Source: Catellatospora sp. KI3 (GTDB lineage: Bacteria > Actinomycetota > Actinomycetes > Mycobacteriales > Micromonosporaceae). Taken from it: a DNA stretch of 64,000 nt. The position numbers were made by a program, and so were the translations under genes. The stretch is from positions 1-64,000 of the forward strand of contig NZ_JASAMB010000029.1 of NCBI RefSeq assembly GCF_029948125.1, given 5' to 3'. Under the pieces are notes generated by a model. It was not told where the DNA came from. It did not search any database and was given only the letters and a program-made list of their open reading frames with translations. Positions 26,608-36,188 of the stretch are shown in pieces. Each line of letters begins with the position of its first letter. Positions within the stretch are counted from its first letter, which is position 1.

Positions 26608-27738
26608 TCAGTGGCCGTTGAAGGCGTCGCGGACTCGGGAGAAGAAGCCGCCCTGCTTGGAGAGTTCGGCGACCTCCTCGCCGCGGAGGCGGGCGAACTC
26701 GCGGAGCATGCGCTCCTGCTCGCCGTCCAGGCGGGTGGGGGTCTTGACGTCCAGGTGGACGAAGAGGTCCCCGCGGCCCTGGCCGCGCAGGTGCGGGACG
26801 CCCTTGCCGCGGATGCGCAGGGTGGAGTTCGGCTGGGTGCCGGGCTTGACCTCCAGCTGCTCCTCGGAGTCGAGGGTCTTGATGGTCAGGCGGGTGCCCA
26901 GCGCGGCGGCGGTCATCGGCACGGTGACCTTGCAGTGCAGGTCGTCGCCCTTGCGTGCGTACACGTCGTGGGCCCGCTCGTGGATCTCGACGTACAGGTC
27001 GCCGGAGGGGCCGCCGCCGGGGCCGACCTCGCCCTGGCCGGCCAGGCGGATGCGCATGCCGTCCTCGACGCCCGCCGGGATCTTCACGGTCAGGCTGCGC
27101 CGGGTACGGACCCGTCCGTCCCCGGCGCAGGTCGGGCACGGGTGCGGGATGGTGGTGCCGTAGCCCTGGCAGCTGTTGCACGGGCGCGACGACACGACCT
27201 GGCCCAGGAAGGTGCGCTGCACCGACTGGACCTCGCCGCGGCCGCCGCAGGTGTCGCAGGTCACCGGGTGGGTGCCCGCCGCCGTCCCGCCGCCGGAGCA
27301 GGTCGTGCACAGCACCGCGGTGTCCACGGTGATCGGGGCCTCGACGCCGAACGCGGTCTCGACCAGGTCCAGGTCCAGGCGCAGGATCGCGTCGGCGCCC
27401 GGCCGGGTGCGCGGACGCGGGCCGCGCGAGCCGCTGCCGCCGAAGAACGCGTCCATGATGTCCTGGAACCCGACGAACGGGCCGCCCGCGCCCCCGCCGG
27501 GACCCGCGCCGCCGCCGCCCGGGGCCAGCGGGTCGCCGCCCAGGTCGACGATGCGCCGCTTCTGGTCGTCGGAGAGGACCTCGTAGGCGTTGTTGATGTC
27601 CTTGAACTTCTCCGCCGCGGACGGGTCGGGGTTGACGTCCGGGTGGTACTGCCGGGCCAGCTTGCGGTAGGCCCGCTTGATGTCGTCGGCGTCGGCGTCC
27701 TTGGGCACACCCAGAATGCCGTAATAGTCCTTGGCCAC
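26608..27738 (-). CDS. dnaJ: Chaperone DnaJ (DnaJ2)
   Basis: A 376-residue type-I J protein. The J domain carries HPD in RQYHPDVNP near residue 32. A Gly-rich linker follows (about 70-95), then four zinc-finger motifs [24 protein letters not shown] and CPTCAGDG (residues about 145-210). The substrate-binding C-terminal domain completes it. It is the partner of DnaK and lies 60 bp after hrcA, so it shares HrcA control. Confidence 0.96.
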   Translation of the reverse strand: MAKDYYGILGVPKDADADDIKRAYRKLARQYHPDVNPDPSAAEKFKDINNAYEVLSDDQKRRIVDLGGDPLAPGGGGAGPGGGAGGPFVGFQDIMDAFFGGSGSRGPRPRTRPGADAILRLDLDLVETAFGVEAPITVDTAVLCTTCSGGGTAAGTHPVTCDTCGGRGEVQSVQRTFLGQVVSSRPCNSCQGYGTTIPHPCPTCAGDGRVRTRRSLTVKIPAGVEDGMRIRLAGQGEVGPGGGPSGDLYVEIHERAHDVYARKGDDLHCKVTVPMTAAALGTRLTIKTLDSEEQLEVKPGTQPNSTLRIRGKGVPHLRGQGRGDLFVHLDVKTPTRLDGEQERMLREFARLRGEEVAELSKQGGFFSRVRDAFNGH

Positions 27739-27798
27739 GCTGTCCTCAAGCCTCGTTCAACAACACGCTACGGAAAAAGTCGAGCTACGAAGTTCTGG

Positions 27799-28824
27799 TC
27801 AATTCTGCGCCAGCAGCTCGCCGACGTAGCGTGCCACGGCACGTACGGTGGCGATGGTGCCGGGATAGTCCATCCGGGTCGGCCCGACGACGCCCATGCC
27901 GCCGACGACGGTGCTCCCCGGACCGTATCCGGTGCTGACCACCGAGGTCACCCGCAGATCGACGACCTCGTTCTCGTCGCCGATGCGCACCCGGGTGCTG
28001 CCCGCCTTCACCTCGTCGAAGAGCTTGAGCAGGATGACCTCCTCCTCCAGCGCCTCCAGGATCGGCCGCAGCGAGCCGGTGGCCAGGTCCAGCGGACCCA
28101 CCCGGGCCAGGTTGTGCGTGCCCGCGAGCGCGAGGCGCTCCTCGTGCCGCTCGACCAGAGTCTCCAACAGCACACTGGCCAGCGCGGTCACGGTCGCCTT
28201 GGCTTCGGGCTCGGCCCGCTCGACCAGCCCCTGCACCAGCGGGGGCGTGTCGGCGAGCTTGATCCCGGTCAGCGTGGTGTTGAGCAGCTTGCGCAGCTCG
28301 GTGATCTCGTCCGGGTCGACCGGACCGGGCAGCTCGACCGTGCGCTGCTCGACCCGGCCGGTGTCGGTGATCATGACGAGGAGCAGGCGGGTGGTGGAGA
28401 CCGGGACCAGCTCCAGGTGGCGTACGGCCGACCGGGCCAGGCTCGGGTACTGCACCACGGCGACCTGGCGGGTCAGCTGGGCGAGCAGCCGGACGGTGCG
28501 GTGCACGACGTCGTCGAGGTCGACCGCGCCGATGAGGAACCGCTCGATGGCGCGGCGCTCGGCCGGGCTCAGCGGCTTGACCCGCGACAGCCGGTCCACG
28601 AACAGCCGGTAGCCGCGGTCGGTGGGCACCCGGCCGGCCGAGGTGTGCGGCTGGCGGATGTAGCCCTCCTCCTCCAGCACGGCCATGTCGTTGCGCACCG
28701 TCGCCGACGAGACGCCCAGGGCGTGCCGCTCGACCAGCGCCTTGCTGCCGACCGGCTCCTGCGTGGAGACGTAGTCCTCCACGATCGCGCGCAGGACCTC
28801 GAGCTTGCGGTCGTCCAGACCCAT
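27799..28824 (-). CDS. hrcA: Heat-inducible transcription repressor HrcA
   Basis: A 341-residue repressor of chaperone genes. A winged-helix N terminus ([23 protein letters not shown]) is followed by the GAF-like HrcA core. The ATG at 28824 is chosen because GGAGGAG lies 5 nt upstream and a CIRCE operator sits just before it. It is normally kept active by GroEL. The gene heads hrcA-dnaJ-(rsmE) and is autoregulated. Confidence 0.96.
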   Translation of the reverse strand: MGLDDRKLEVLRAIVEDYVSTQEPVGSKALVERHALGVSSATVRNDMAVLEEEGYIRQPHTSAGRVPTDRGYRLFVDRLSRVKPLSPAERRAIERFLIGAVDLDDVVHRTVRLLAQLTRQVAVVQYPSLARSAVRHLELVPVSTTRLLLVMITDTGRVEQRTVELPGPVDPDEITELRKLLNTTLTGIKLADTPPLVQGLVERAEPEAKATVTALASVLLETLVERHEERLALAGTHNLARVGPLDLATGSLRPILEALEEEVILLKLFDEVKAGSTRVRIGDENEVVDLRVTSVVSTGYGPGSTVVGGMGVVGPTRMDYPGTIATVRAVARYVGELLAQN

Positions 28825-28837
28825 GCCTCTCCTCCCG

Positions 28838-28864
28838 CTGGCACTCGTGGTTGGTGAGTGCCAG
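28838..28864. promoter_or_regulatory. CIRCE operator of hrcA
   Basis: CTGGCACTC, nine spacer bases, GAGTGCCAG: perfect 9-9-9 geometry, differing from the consensus TTAGCACTC only at the outer bases. TAGACT (28863-28868, minus strand) overlaps its upstream edge and is the likely -10, so HrcA would block transcription start. Confidence 0.95.
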
Positions 28865-29065
28865 TCTACGTGGCCGCGGGCCCGGTTGGGATAGGCGTGG
28901 TGACGGGTACGACACCCGCCGCCGACCAGACGAAACGCCCGATCGGCGCGAGCGGGCGAAAGAACCGCTCTACAACGATTGAGCATTCTGGCGGTTGCGC
29001 ATTGTCGCCAATCGGTCACGACCGTTGACTGGCGCCGTTTGATCCACACACCTAGCCTGACGGGC

Positions 29066-29563
29066 ATGAGTGAACCCACCCCGCCTGGTTCCGCCCCCCA
29101 GGAGCCGCCGGTGCCGTCGGCTCCGTCTTTCGAGCCCCCGGCCCCGAGCGCGCCGCCGTCGGCGCCGTACTCGCCGCCGGCCGCCTCGGGCGGATACACG
29201 GCTCCCCCGCCCGGCCCCGCGCCGGTCGGCTACAGCAACCCCGATGACAAGACCTGGGCCCTGATCGCCCACTTCGGTGGTGCCCTGACCTGGTTCATCG
29301 CCCCCCTGATCGCGCTGCTGGTCAAGGGCAACGAGTCGCCGACGGTCAAGGCGCACGCCACCGCCGCGCTGAACTTCCAGGTCCTGTGGACCGGCATCAA
29401 CCTGGTCTGCATCTGCATCGGCACCTGCCTCGGCTGGCTGCTCCTGCCGCTGGTGCTGTACTTCGTCCCGCTGTTCCCGCTGATCATGGGCATCCTGGCC
29501 GGTGTGAAGGCGAACAACGGCGAGCTGCCGAAGTACCCGCTGACCATGAACCTGATCAAGTAA
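29066..29563 (+). CDS. DUF4870 membrane protein
   Basis: A 165-residue protein. The first 55 residues are Pro/Ser/Ala-rich and probably disordered. The rest is a DUF4870 (Tic20-like) domain with three hydrophobic helices ([22 protein letters not shown], then the [23 protein letters not shown] region). Function unknown. TAGCCT lies 7 nt before the ATG (leaderless). Confidence 0.8.
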   Translation: MSEPTPPGSAPQEPPVPSAPSFEPPAPSAPPSAPYSPPAASGGYTAPPPGPAPVGYSNPDDKTWALIAHFGGALTWFIAPLIALLVKGNESPTVKAHATAALNFQVLWTGINLVCICIGTCLGWLLLPLVLYFVPLFPLIMGILAGVKANNGELPKYPLTMNLIK

Positions 29564-29569
29564 GCGGTC

Positions 29570-30784
29570 TCACCAGGCCAGCAGGGAGTGGACCACCGCG
29601 TCCGCCAGGAGTCGGCCGCGCAGCGTCAGCGCTGCGCGGCCGTCCGCGTATCCGGCCCCGGTCAGCAGCCCGTCGGCCAGCGCCCGCGCGGCCGCGTCCC
29701 GCCCGGCCGCGTCGAGGCGGGCCAGCGGCAGCCCCTCGACCAGGCGCAGCTGCAGCAGCACCTCCTCGGTGTGGCGCTGCTCGGCGGTCAGCACCTCCCG
29801 CTCCAGGCCGGGCGACAGGCCCTCGGCCAGGCGGGCGGCGTACCGGCTCGGGTGCTTGACGTTCCACCAGCGCACCCCGCCGACGTGGCTGTGCGCGCCC
29901 GGCCCCAGGCCCCACCAGTCGCCGCCGCGCCAGTAGAGCAGGTTGTGGCGGCAGCGCGACGCCGCACCGGCGGCCCAGTTGCTGACCTCGTACCAGCTCA
30001 GGCCCGCGTCGGTCAGCGCCGACTCGGCGGCCAGGTAGCGGTCGGCCGCGACGTCGTCGTCGGGGGCGGCCAGCTCGCCGCGGCGGACCCGCGCGGCCAG
30101 CCGGGTGCCGTCCTCCACGATCAGGGCGTACGCGCTGACGTGGTCCACCCCGGCCCCGATCACCGCCGCCAGCGAGTCGGCGAAGTCCTGCTCGCTCTCC
30201 CCCGGCGTGCCGTAGATCAGGTCCAGGTTGACGTGCTCGAACCCGGCCTCGCGCGCCTCGGTGGCGGCGGCCGGGGCCCGTCCGGCGGTGTGCTTGCGGT
30301 CCAGGATGCGCAGCACCCCCGGCGCCGCCGACTGCATGCCCAGCGAGATCCGGGTGAACCCGGCCGCACGCAGCGCGCGCAGCGACACCGGGTCCACCGA
30401 CTCCGGGTTGGCCTCCGTGGTCACCTCGGCCCCGGCGGCCAGACCCCAGGTGCGGTCGATCGCTTCCAGCATCCGGCCCAGCTGCTCCGGGCGCAGCAGC
30501 GTCGGCGTGCCGCCGCCGACGAAGACCGTATCCACCCGCGGCGGCGCGGGCATCACCTTCGCGGCCAGCGCGAGCTCGGCCAGGACCGCCTCGACGTACC
30601 CGTCGGTGTCGGCCCCGCCCAGCTCCGAGGCGGTGTACGTGTTGAAGTCGCAGTAGCCGCAGCGGCTGGCGCAGAACGGCACGTGCAGGTACACGCCGAA
30701 ACCGCGCCCGCCGACGTCGGTCAGCGCGGACTCGGGCAACGCACCGTCGTCGGGTACGGGTTCACCATCGGGAAGCTTCGCCAC
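29570..30784 (-). CDS. hemW: Radical SAM heme chaperone HemW
   Basis: A 404-residue radical-SAM protein with the cluster motif CASRCGYCDF (CX3CX2C) preceded by YLHVPFC, then VFVGGGTPT. It was formerly annotated as an oxygen-independent coproporphyrinogen oxidase, but HemW proteins lack that activity and insert haem. The GTG at 30784 is preferred because it clears the divergent gene and has CAGACT 6 nt upstream; an in-frame ATG at 30811 lies inside that gene. Confidence 0.9.
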   Translation of the reverse strand: MAKLPDGEPVPDDGALPESALTDVGGRGFGVYLHVPFCASRCGYCDFNTYTASELGGADTDGYVEAVLAELALAAKVMPAPPRVDTVFVGGGTPTLLRPEQLGRMLEAIDRTWGLAAGAEVTTEANPESVDPVSLRALRAAGFTRISLGMQSAAPGVLRILDRKHTAGRAPAAATEAREAGFEHVNLDLIYGTPGESEQDFADSLAAVIGAGVDHVSAYALIVEDGTRLAARVRRGELAAPDDDVAADRYLAAESALTDAGLSWYEVSNWAAGAASRCRHNLLYWRGGDWWGLGPGAHSHVGGVRWWNVKHPSRYAARLAEGLSPGLEREVLTAEQRHTEEVLLQLRLVEGLPLARLDAAGRDAAARALADGLLTGAGYADGRAALTLRGRLLADAVVHSLLAW

Positions 30785-30789
30785 GGCTC

Positions 30790-30796
30790 TAGTCTG
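30790..30796. promoter_or_regulatory. Overlapping divergent -10 boxes for hemW and enoyl-CoA hydratase
   Basis: TAGTCT (30790-30795, plus) is 6 nt before the hydratase ATG. CAGACT (30791-30796, minus) is 6 nt before the hemW GTG. Only 17 bp separate the start codons, so both messages would be leaderless and the promoters would compete. Confidence 0.5.
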
Positions 30797-30801
30797 CCAA
30801 C

Positions 30802-31587
30802 ATGTCGTCACCTGACTCCCCGCTCGTACGGGTCACCCACGCCCGCGGCGTAACCACCATCACGCTCGACAGCCCGCACAACCGCAACGCGCTGTCCCAG
30901 CGGCTCATGCGCGAGCTGCTCGACGCGCTGGCCGCGGCCGGTGCCGACGACGCGGTCCGGGTCGTCGTGCTCGACCACACCGGCCCGGTCTTCTGCTCCG
31001 GCGCCGACCTGGCCGAGACCGCCGCGGCCGCCGCCTCCGGGCAGATGCCCGCGGCGCTGCTCGGCGACGTGCTGGCGGCCGTGGCCGGCTGCCCGAAGCC
31101 GGTGGTGGCGGCGGTGCGCGGCCCGGCCCGTGCGGGCGGCCTGGGGCTGATCGCCGCGGCCGACCTGGCCGTCTGCGACCAGGCGGCGACGTTCGCCTTC
31201 ACCGAGGTGCGGCTGGGCGTGGTGCCCGCCCTGATCTCGGCCACGGTCCTGCCCCGGCTGTCGCCCCGCGACGCCGCCCGCTACTACCTGACCGGCGACG
31301 TCTTCGCCGGCGCCAAGGCCGCCGACATGGGACTGGTCAACACCGCCGTCCCCGGCGACGAGCTGGACGCCGTGGTCAAGGCATGGTGCGAGAGCCTGGT
31401 CCGGGGCGCCCCGGCGGCGCTGGCCGAGACCAAGCAGCTGCTGCGGCGTACCCCCGCCGAGACCCTGGAAGCCGAGGTGGCCCACCTGTCGACGATCTCG
31501 CTGCGCTTCTTCGGCTCGCCCGAAGGGCGCGAAGGCGTAGCCGCCTTCCGCGAGAAACGCGACCCCACCTGGGTCCCCCACCCCTGA
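30802..31587 (+). CDS. Enoyl-CoA hydratase/isomerase family protein
   Basis: A 261-residue crotonase-fold enzyme. Seen: NRNALSQRLM, the oxyanion-hole region CSGADLAE, and GPARAGGLGLIAAADL (second oxyanion-hole segment). FTEVRLGVVPALIS carries the position of the catalytic Glu. It acts in fatty-acid or branched-chain degradation; the substrate is not indicated by the neighbours. Confidence 0.88.
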   Translation: MSSPDSPLVRVTHARGVTTITLDSPHNRNALSQRLMRELLDALAAAGADDAVRVVVLDHTGPVFCSGADLAETAAAAASGQMPAALLGDVLAAVAGCPKPVVAAVRGPARAGGLGLIAAADLAVCDQAATFAFTEVRLGVVPALISATVLPRLSPRDAARYYLTGDVFAGAKAADMGLVNTAVPGDELDAVVKAWCESLVRGAPAALAETKQLLRRTPAETLEAEVAHLSTISLRFFGSPEGREGVAAFREKRDPTWVPHP

Positions 31588-31590
31588 GCG

Positions 31591-31646
31591 AGTTAAGGAA
31601 GGGGCCCTTCTTATCGCTTTCCGTAGCGGAAGGGCCCCTTGTTAAC
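31591..31646. repeat. Dispersed 52-bp double palindrome, family 2, copy 3
   Basis: AGTTAAGGAAGGGGCCCTTC, TTATCGCTTTCCGTAGCGG, AAGGGCCCCTTGTTAAC. It has the same orientation as copy 1 and begins 3 nt after the hydratase stop, so it could act as its 3' hairpin. Confidence 0.85.
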
Positions 31647-31760
31647 GCCCGCCTCACAGGGGAACGGGGATGGTGAGGGCGTGAATCCGGGCGAGTGCCC
31701 GTTCGCGTCGTAAGGTGGCCGGGGAGCCTGCCACGAACCGACTACCCCCGAGGAGGTCGC

Positions 31761-32624
31761 GTGCGCGCCCGTACGGTGGTGCCTGCCCTGATCGTGCTGC
31801 TGGTCGTGTGCGGTGTCGGCGGCTACCTGGCCCACGGCAAGTGGCCCGACGACCTGGAGCTGCCGCTGCCGAAGCTGGGCGCCCCGCAGTGCGTGGCCGA
31901 GGCCGACGGGCAGGTGCGGCTGGACCCGGAGCAGATGGCCAACGCGGCCACCATCACCGCCGTGGGCATCCGGCGCAACGTGCCCGACCGGGCGGTGACG
32001 GTGGCGCTGGCCACGGCGCTGCAGGAGTCGAAGCTGCGCAACCTGGAGCACCTGGGCGGCGGCAACGACCACGACTCGGTCGGGCTGTTCCAGCAGCGTC
32101 CCAGCCAGGGCTGGGGCACCGCGGCGCAGATCATGGATCCGCGGTACGCGGCCGACCGGTTCTACCGCAGCCTGGCCCGGATCAAGGGCTGGGAGAAGAT
32201 GCGGATCACCGAGGCCGCGCAGCGGGTGCAGCGCTCGGCGTACCCGGAGGCATACCAGAAGTGGGCCGACGAGGCCACGGTGCTGACGAAGGTGCTCACC
32301 GGGCAGGTGCCCGGTGGTGTGACCTGCGACACCGAGGACGGCGGCGACGTGGCGCTCACCCCGGCGGGGCTGGTCGAGCGGATCAAGCTCGACTTCGGCG
32401 CCAAGGCCAAGGGCGTGACCACGGTCGCCGGCGAGCTGCGGGTACCGGCCGCCACCGACCGGGCGGGCTGGCAGTTCGCGCACTGGCTCGTGGCCCAGGC
32501 ACCCGCGGCGGGTGTCCGAAAGGTCACTTTTGCTGACCGCCAGTGGTCTGCCGAGAACGGGGCGTGGTCAGGCGCCGAGAAAAAGGCCGAACAGGTGGTG
32601 GCAGCGGTCCGGCCAGCCGGGTGA
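31761..32624 (+). CDS. Membrane-anchored lytic-transglycosylase-like protein
   Basis: A 287-residue protein with one N-terminal membrane segment (VVPALIVLLVVCGVGGYLA) and a short anchor, so probably extracytoplasmic. The core ATALQESKLRNLEHLGGGND followed by SVGLFQQRPSQGWG resembles lysozyme/SLT folds, with a Glu in QESKL at the catalytic position. A cell-wall role is inferred. GAGGAGG precedes the GTG by 4 nt. Confidence 0.7.
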   Translation: MRARTVVPALIVLLVVCGVGGYLAHGKWPDDLELPLPKLGAPQCVAEADGQVRLDPEQMANAATITAVGIRRNVPDRAVTVALATALQESKLRNLEHLGGGNDHDSVGLFQQRPSQGWGTAAQIMDPRYAADRFYRSLARIKGWEKMRITEAAQRVQRSAYPEAYQKWADEATVLTKVLTGQVPGGVTCDTEDGGDVALTPAGLVERIKLDFGAKAKGVTTVAGELRVPAATDRAGWQFAHWLVAQAPAAGVRKVTFADRQWSAENGAWSGAEKKAEQVVAAVRPAG

Positions 32625-32786
32625 CGCTGGTGGAGGGCCGGTACGCGAAGCGCCGGGAGGCGCGGATGCGAGTTAGTATCGGCTCTCGTTCGCGAAGTTG
32701 GCTCACCCCGGCACGCACCCCCCAGTCGCGCGCCTCCGATCGCCACCTTCGTCCGTGCCCAGTATGGAAGGACGTAAGGGGAGGAC

Positions 32787-33722
32787 ATGACCATCACCTC
32801 TCAGCCTGACACCGCTCAGGACGCGGGCTACACCCCGATCACCGATACCGAGCGCAGGGAGTTCCACGAGCGCGGGTATCTGCACCTGCCGGGTGTCGTC
32901 AGCGAGGAGCGGGTGGCGGAGCTGCAGGCCGAGGCCGACCGCCTCTACGCCGAGCACAAGTCCGTCGGCCACCTGGACAAGACGGGCTCGCTCCACCTGC
33001 TCGGCGCCGTGAGCCACAGCCTGGCCTTCGCCCGCATGCTCGACTACGGTCCGACGTTCCGCTACATCTGGGGCCTGGCCGGCTGGAACATCTACTCCCA
33101 GCACAACCACCTCGACGTCAACCCGCCCTACGAGGAGGACGAGACGCCGCGCTGGGAGTGGCACCAGGACGGCTGGCGGCAGAACTCCGACGCGGAGTAC
33201 TACTCGGCCTTCTACGGCGACATCCCGCGCCCGATGCTCTCGCTCAAGGTCGCGATCGTGCTCAGCGACATCTCCGAGCCGGGCCGGGGCCAGACCCTGT
33301 GCATCCCGGGTTCGCACCTGAACAACTCGATGTACCGGCCGACCGACCCCGAGGAGATCGCCAAGGGTCCCGAAGGTGCGGTGCCGTGGCTGGCCAAGCC
33401 GGGTGACGCGTTCATCTTCGACCGCCGCCTGTGGCACTCCCGCTCGCGCAACCGGTCGCAGTTCACCCGCCGGATGCTGTTCATGAGCTACACCTACCGC
33501 TGGATCCGGCCGGTCGACGACATGCCGATCGACCGCGACTCGGCGTGGTACGCGGCGCTCACCCCGGTGCAGCGCCAGCTCATCGGCGAGGCGTTCGGCC
33601 AGCTGAAGGTGCAGAACATGTGGGGCGTCGGCGACGGCGGCTGGGTCGACGACACGATCCCGGTGCGCGCCGAGCTCAAGGAGCGCGGCCTGCTGGACCG
33701 TACGGTCCCCTGGCTGCGCTGA
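32787..33722 (+). CDS. Phytanoyl-CoA dioxygenase-family Fe(II)/2-oxoglutarate oxygenase
   Basis: A 311-residue oxygenase. The iron triad is visible as WHQDGW (His and Asp) and the distal His in RLWHSRSRNRS, followed by an Arg that could bind 2-oxoglutarate. AAGGGGAGG lies just upstream of the ATG. The family hydroxylates small molecules (for example ectoine or phytanoyl-CoA). No biosynthetic partners are adjacent, so the substrate is unknown. A strong hairpin follows. Confidence 0.85.
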   Translation: MTITSQPDTAQDAGYTPITDTERREFHERGYLHLPGVVSEERVAELQAEADRLYAEHKSVGHLDKTGSLHLLGAVSHSLAFARMLDYGPTFRYIWGLAGWNIYSQHNHLDVNPPYEEDETPRWEWHQDGWRQNSDAEYYSAFYGDIPRPMLSLKVAIVLSDISEPGRGQTLCIPGSHLNNSMYRPTDPEEIAKGPEGAVPWLAKPGDAFIFDRRLWHSRSRNRSQFTRRMLFMSYTYRWIRPVDDMPIDRDSAWYAALTPVQRQLIGEAFGQLKVQNMWGVGDGGWVDDTIPVRAELKERGLLDRTVPWLR

Positions 33723-33732
33723 GTCCTGACAC

Positions 33733-33770
33733 GGCGAGGGCCGGTTCGCGTTCGCGAACCGGCCCTCGCC
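33733..33770. terminator. Bidirectional terminator hairpin
   Basis: Perfect 18-bp arms GGCGAGGGCCGGTTCGCG / CGCGAACCGGCCCTCGCC meet with a 2-nt centre. It lies between the convergent dioxygenase and the secreted-repeat gene. Confidence 0.85.
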
Positions 33771-33791
33771 GTTCTGCCGTACCGCGGCAGG

Positions 33792-34697
33792 TCAGTCGAT
33801 GATGTTCTGCTGACCGGACGCGCACTGTCCGGCGACGAAGGCCGGGCTGTTGATCGGCAGCGCCGGGCCGAGCTGGCCGATCAGGCCGGAGCTGGCGCAG
33901 ACCTGCAGCGGAACGAGGTCGATCACCTGGTTGGTGAGCAGCGGCAGCAGCGCCGGCGACTTCGTGCGCTGGATGGTGCTGTTGCTGTTGTAGCAGTCGC
34001 CCAGCACGGTGGTCGGCGACTGCACCGCGACCGGGGCGCCGAGGATGCCGGCGGTGGAGCCGCAGACCTGCGTGGCCAGGGCGTTCACCACGGATCCGCT
34101 GCCGATGGCGACGAGGCTCTGCGGGGCGTCGTCCTCACCGCCCTCGCCGTCCTTCGGCGCGGCGATGAGCGTGTTGGCGTTGTAGCAGCTGCCGACCACG
34201 GTCGCGGGTGAGGTCAGGCTCAGGGTGGCTCCCGCCACGGCGGCGTTGGAACCGCACACCTGCACGGGAACCGCGTTGATCGAGGTGTTGTCCAGGATGG
34301 AGATCACTCCCCGGACCTGGCTCTGCCGGATGAGCACGTTGGCGTTGCCGCAGTCACCCAGCACCGTGTTCGGCGAGTTCACCGATGCGGCGACGCCCGC
34401 GGTAGCGCTGGTGGAGCCGCAGGACTGCAGGGCCAGTGCCATGACGCTGCTGCCGTTGCCGATCGAGATGAGCGGCTGGGGCCGGTCCTGCCGCTGGGGA
34501 CCTCGCGCGACCTGGTCGGCCGCCGCGGCGGCCACCGAAGCACGCTGCAGCGCCGTCTGCTTAAGTGCGGTCGCCGCAGTCTGGATGGGGTCGACTCCGG
34601 CCGGCCCCGCCTGCGGTGCGGCGGACGCGGCGGTACCGAACACCGCCACCGTGGCCATGGCCCCGGCAGCGACGATCCCCGCCTTGCCTACCTGCAT
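33792..34697 (-). CDS. Secreted two-cysteine repeat protein, paralogue 1
   Basis: A 301-residue exported protein. The signal peptide (MQVGKAGIVAAGAMATVAVFG) ends near residue 30. Then come four imperfect repeats of about 50 residues, each of the form I-G/N-N-x-S ... QxCGSTxxxxG...xSPxTVxGxC-N-A/S-N: one Cys in a VCGS/SCGS strand and one about 23 residues later before YNAN or GNAN. The pattern recalls chaplins but has a longer Cys-Cys spacing. The ATG at 34697 has GGAG 5 nt upstream, identical to its neighbour's initiation site. A cell-surface or aerial-hypha coat role is a guess. Confidence 0.75.
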   Translation of the reverse strand: MQVGKAGIVAAGAMATVAVFGTAASAAPQAGPAGVDPIQTAATALKQTALQRASVAAAAADQVARGPQRQDRPQPLISIGNGSSVMALALQSCGSTSATAGVAASVNSPNTVLGDCGNANVLIRQSQVRGVISILDNTSINAVPVQVCGSNAAVAGATLSLTSPATVVGSCYNANTLIAAPKDGEGGEDDAPQSLVAIGSGSVVNALATQVCGSTAGILGAPVAVQSPTTVLGDCYNSNSTIQRTKSPALLPLLTNQVIDLVPLQVCASSGLIGQLGPALPINSPAFVAGQCASGQQNIID

Positions 34698-34837
34698 CGT
34701 CACTCCTTCAAGTCTTGGTCACCGCAACCCGATCGGGAATGCAGCGGCGCCGGGTCTGATGCGTTCGCACGCCTGTCTGGGCGGTGGGGCGGGCCGCTGG
34801 CGCGACCCGCCCCACCGCTCGGTTACCAGTCCCGACG

Positions 34838-36019
34838 TCAGTCGATGACGATGTTGGCGTTGTAGCAGCTGCCGATCACCGTGTTCGGCGACGTGATCGG
34901 AGCGGCAGCCCCGATACCCGCCGACGCGGTGGATCCGCACGCCTGGATCGGAGCGACGACGACCGCGGTGTTGTTCGCGGCGTACGTCAGCGCCGAGGTG
35001 TCCTTCTGGTCGATCTTCACGTTCGAGTTCTTGCAGTCGCCGATCACCGTGTTGGGCGAGGTGATGGGCGCCGTGATGCCGACCGCGAAGGCCGCGGTGG
35101 AGCCACAGGCCTGCAGGAGAGCGGTCTGGATCGAGGTGCCGTTGGCCGTGGCCAGCACACCGAACGGGTCCACGTCCCACGGGGCGTCCCAGCCGAAGCC
35201 GCCACGCACCTGCGGGGCCGCCTGCGGGCCACGCGCGTTGAGCTTCATGCTGGCCTTCTTGAGACCGGCCACCTTGGCGACCAGACCCTGGCGAGCCGCG
35301 GCCGTGCTGACCGTGGTGCCCTCGGTGCGGGCCGACTCACTCCACTTGCCGTACCCGTCGGACTTGTGCGAGCCGCCCCACTTGTCGGAGCCACCCCACT
35401 GGTCCCACTCGTCCTCTTCCTCGATCGAGACGTTGCCGTTGTCACAGCCGCCGATGACCGTGTTGGGCGACGTGATCGGGATGGCGACGCCGGCCGCGAA
35501 GGAAGCGGTCGAGCCGCAAGCCTGCAGGGCACCCGCCACGACAACGGTGTTGTTGCCGATGGCGGTCACCGGCACCTCGTCCGACTGGGTCACCGAGACG
35601 TTGCTGTTGGCACACGCCAGCTTGTCACCCTTGTCGTGCCCGTAGCCCTCCTCGTGGAAGCCACCGGCGACGACGGTGTTCGGCGAGGTGATCGGCGCCG
35701 CCGCGCCGACCGCGAACGCCGCGGTCGAGCCGCAGCTCTGGATCGGGAGGGTGCTGATCGCCGTACCGTTGAGCGTCGAGACGAGCGCCTGCGGGTCGAC
35801 GTCCCAGGGGGCGTCCCAGCCACCCTGCCAGCCACCGCGCGCCAGGTTCAGCTGGTTGGCGCCGACCATGCGCATCGCGCTGGCCTTGCCTTCGGTCAGC
35901 GAGGTGCCATGGGTCAGCGCGGAGGCGTCCGTGGTGGACGCCGCAGCGGCAGGAGCCCCCATGATCGCCACGGCGGCGAGCGCGCCCGTGGCGACGACTC
36001 CGGCCTTCTTCATCTGCAT
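34838..36019 (-). CDS. Secreted two-cysteine repeat protein, paralogue 2
   Basis: A 393-residue paralogue of the downstream gene. Signal peptide MQMKKAGVVATGALAAVAIM, then two pairs of the same repeat (QACGSTAxFAxG...ITSPNTVIGxC-xN-xN). Each pair begins after a Trp-rich GWDAPWDVDP block. The pairs are separated by an acidic Trp/Gly/Ser/Lys linker (DEWDQWGGSDKWGGSHKSDG). Repeat 1 carries an inserted His/Gly stretch (HEEGYGHDKGDK) before its second Cys. It looks like a duplicated surface protein; the metal-like His stretch is unexplained. Confidence 0.75.
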   Translation of the reverse strand: MQMKKAGVVATGALAAVAIMGAPAAAASTTDASALTHGTSLTEGKASAMRMVGANQLNLARGGWQGGWDAPWDVDPQALVSTLNGTAISTLPIQSCGSTAAFAVGAAAPITSPNTVVAGGFHEEGYGHDKGDKLACANSNVSVTQSDEVPVTAIGNNTVVVAGALQACGSTASFAAGVAIPITSPNTVIGGCDNGNVSIEEEDEWDQWGGSDKWGGSHKSDGYGKWSESARTEGTTVSTAAARQGLVAKVAGLKKASMKLNARGPQAAPQVRGGFGWDAPWDVDPFGVLATANGTSIQTALLQACGSTAAFAVGITAPITSPNTVIGDCKNSNVKIDQKDTSALTYAANNTAVVVAPIQACGSTASAGIGAAAPITSPNTVIGSCYNANIVID

Positions 36020-36188
36020 CGTCACTCCTTGTGCGACTTTGGAACCGGCTCGCCCGGAACATATCGGGCGAAAGCGGCAAAACACTGCACTTGAGGTAAC
36101 GATGGGTACATTGCCCAGTTACTACGGCTTTTGCCCTTTTGTACGGCAATCTTCGCCGGACGTACCAGCCCGACGACGGCCGTACGTA

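Noticed and set aside
33792-36019. Calling these two genes chaplins
   Set aside because: The two-cysteine pattern is similar but the spacing is about 22-23 residues rather than the usual shorter chaplin spacing, and the conserved NPAFGN core is absent.
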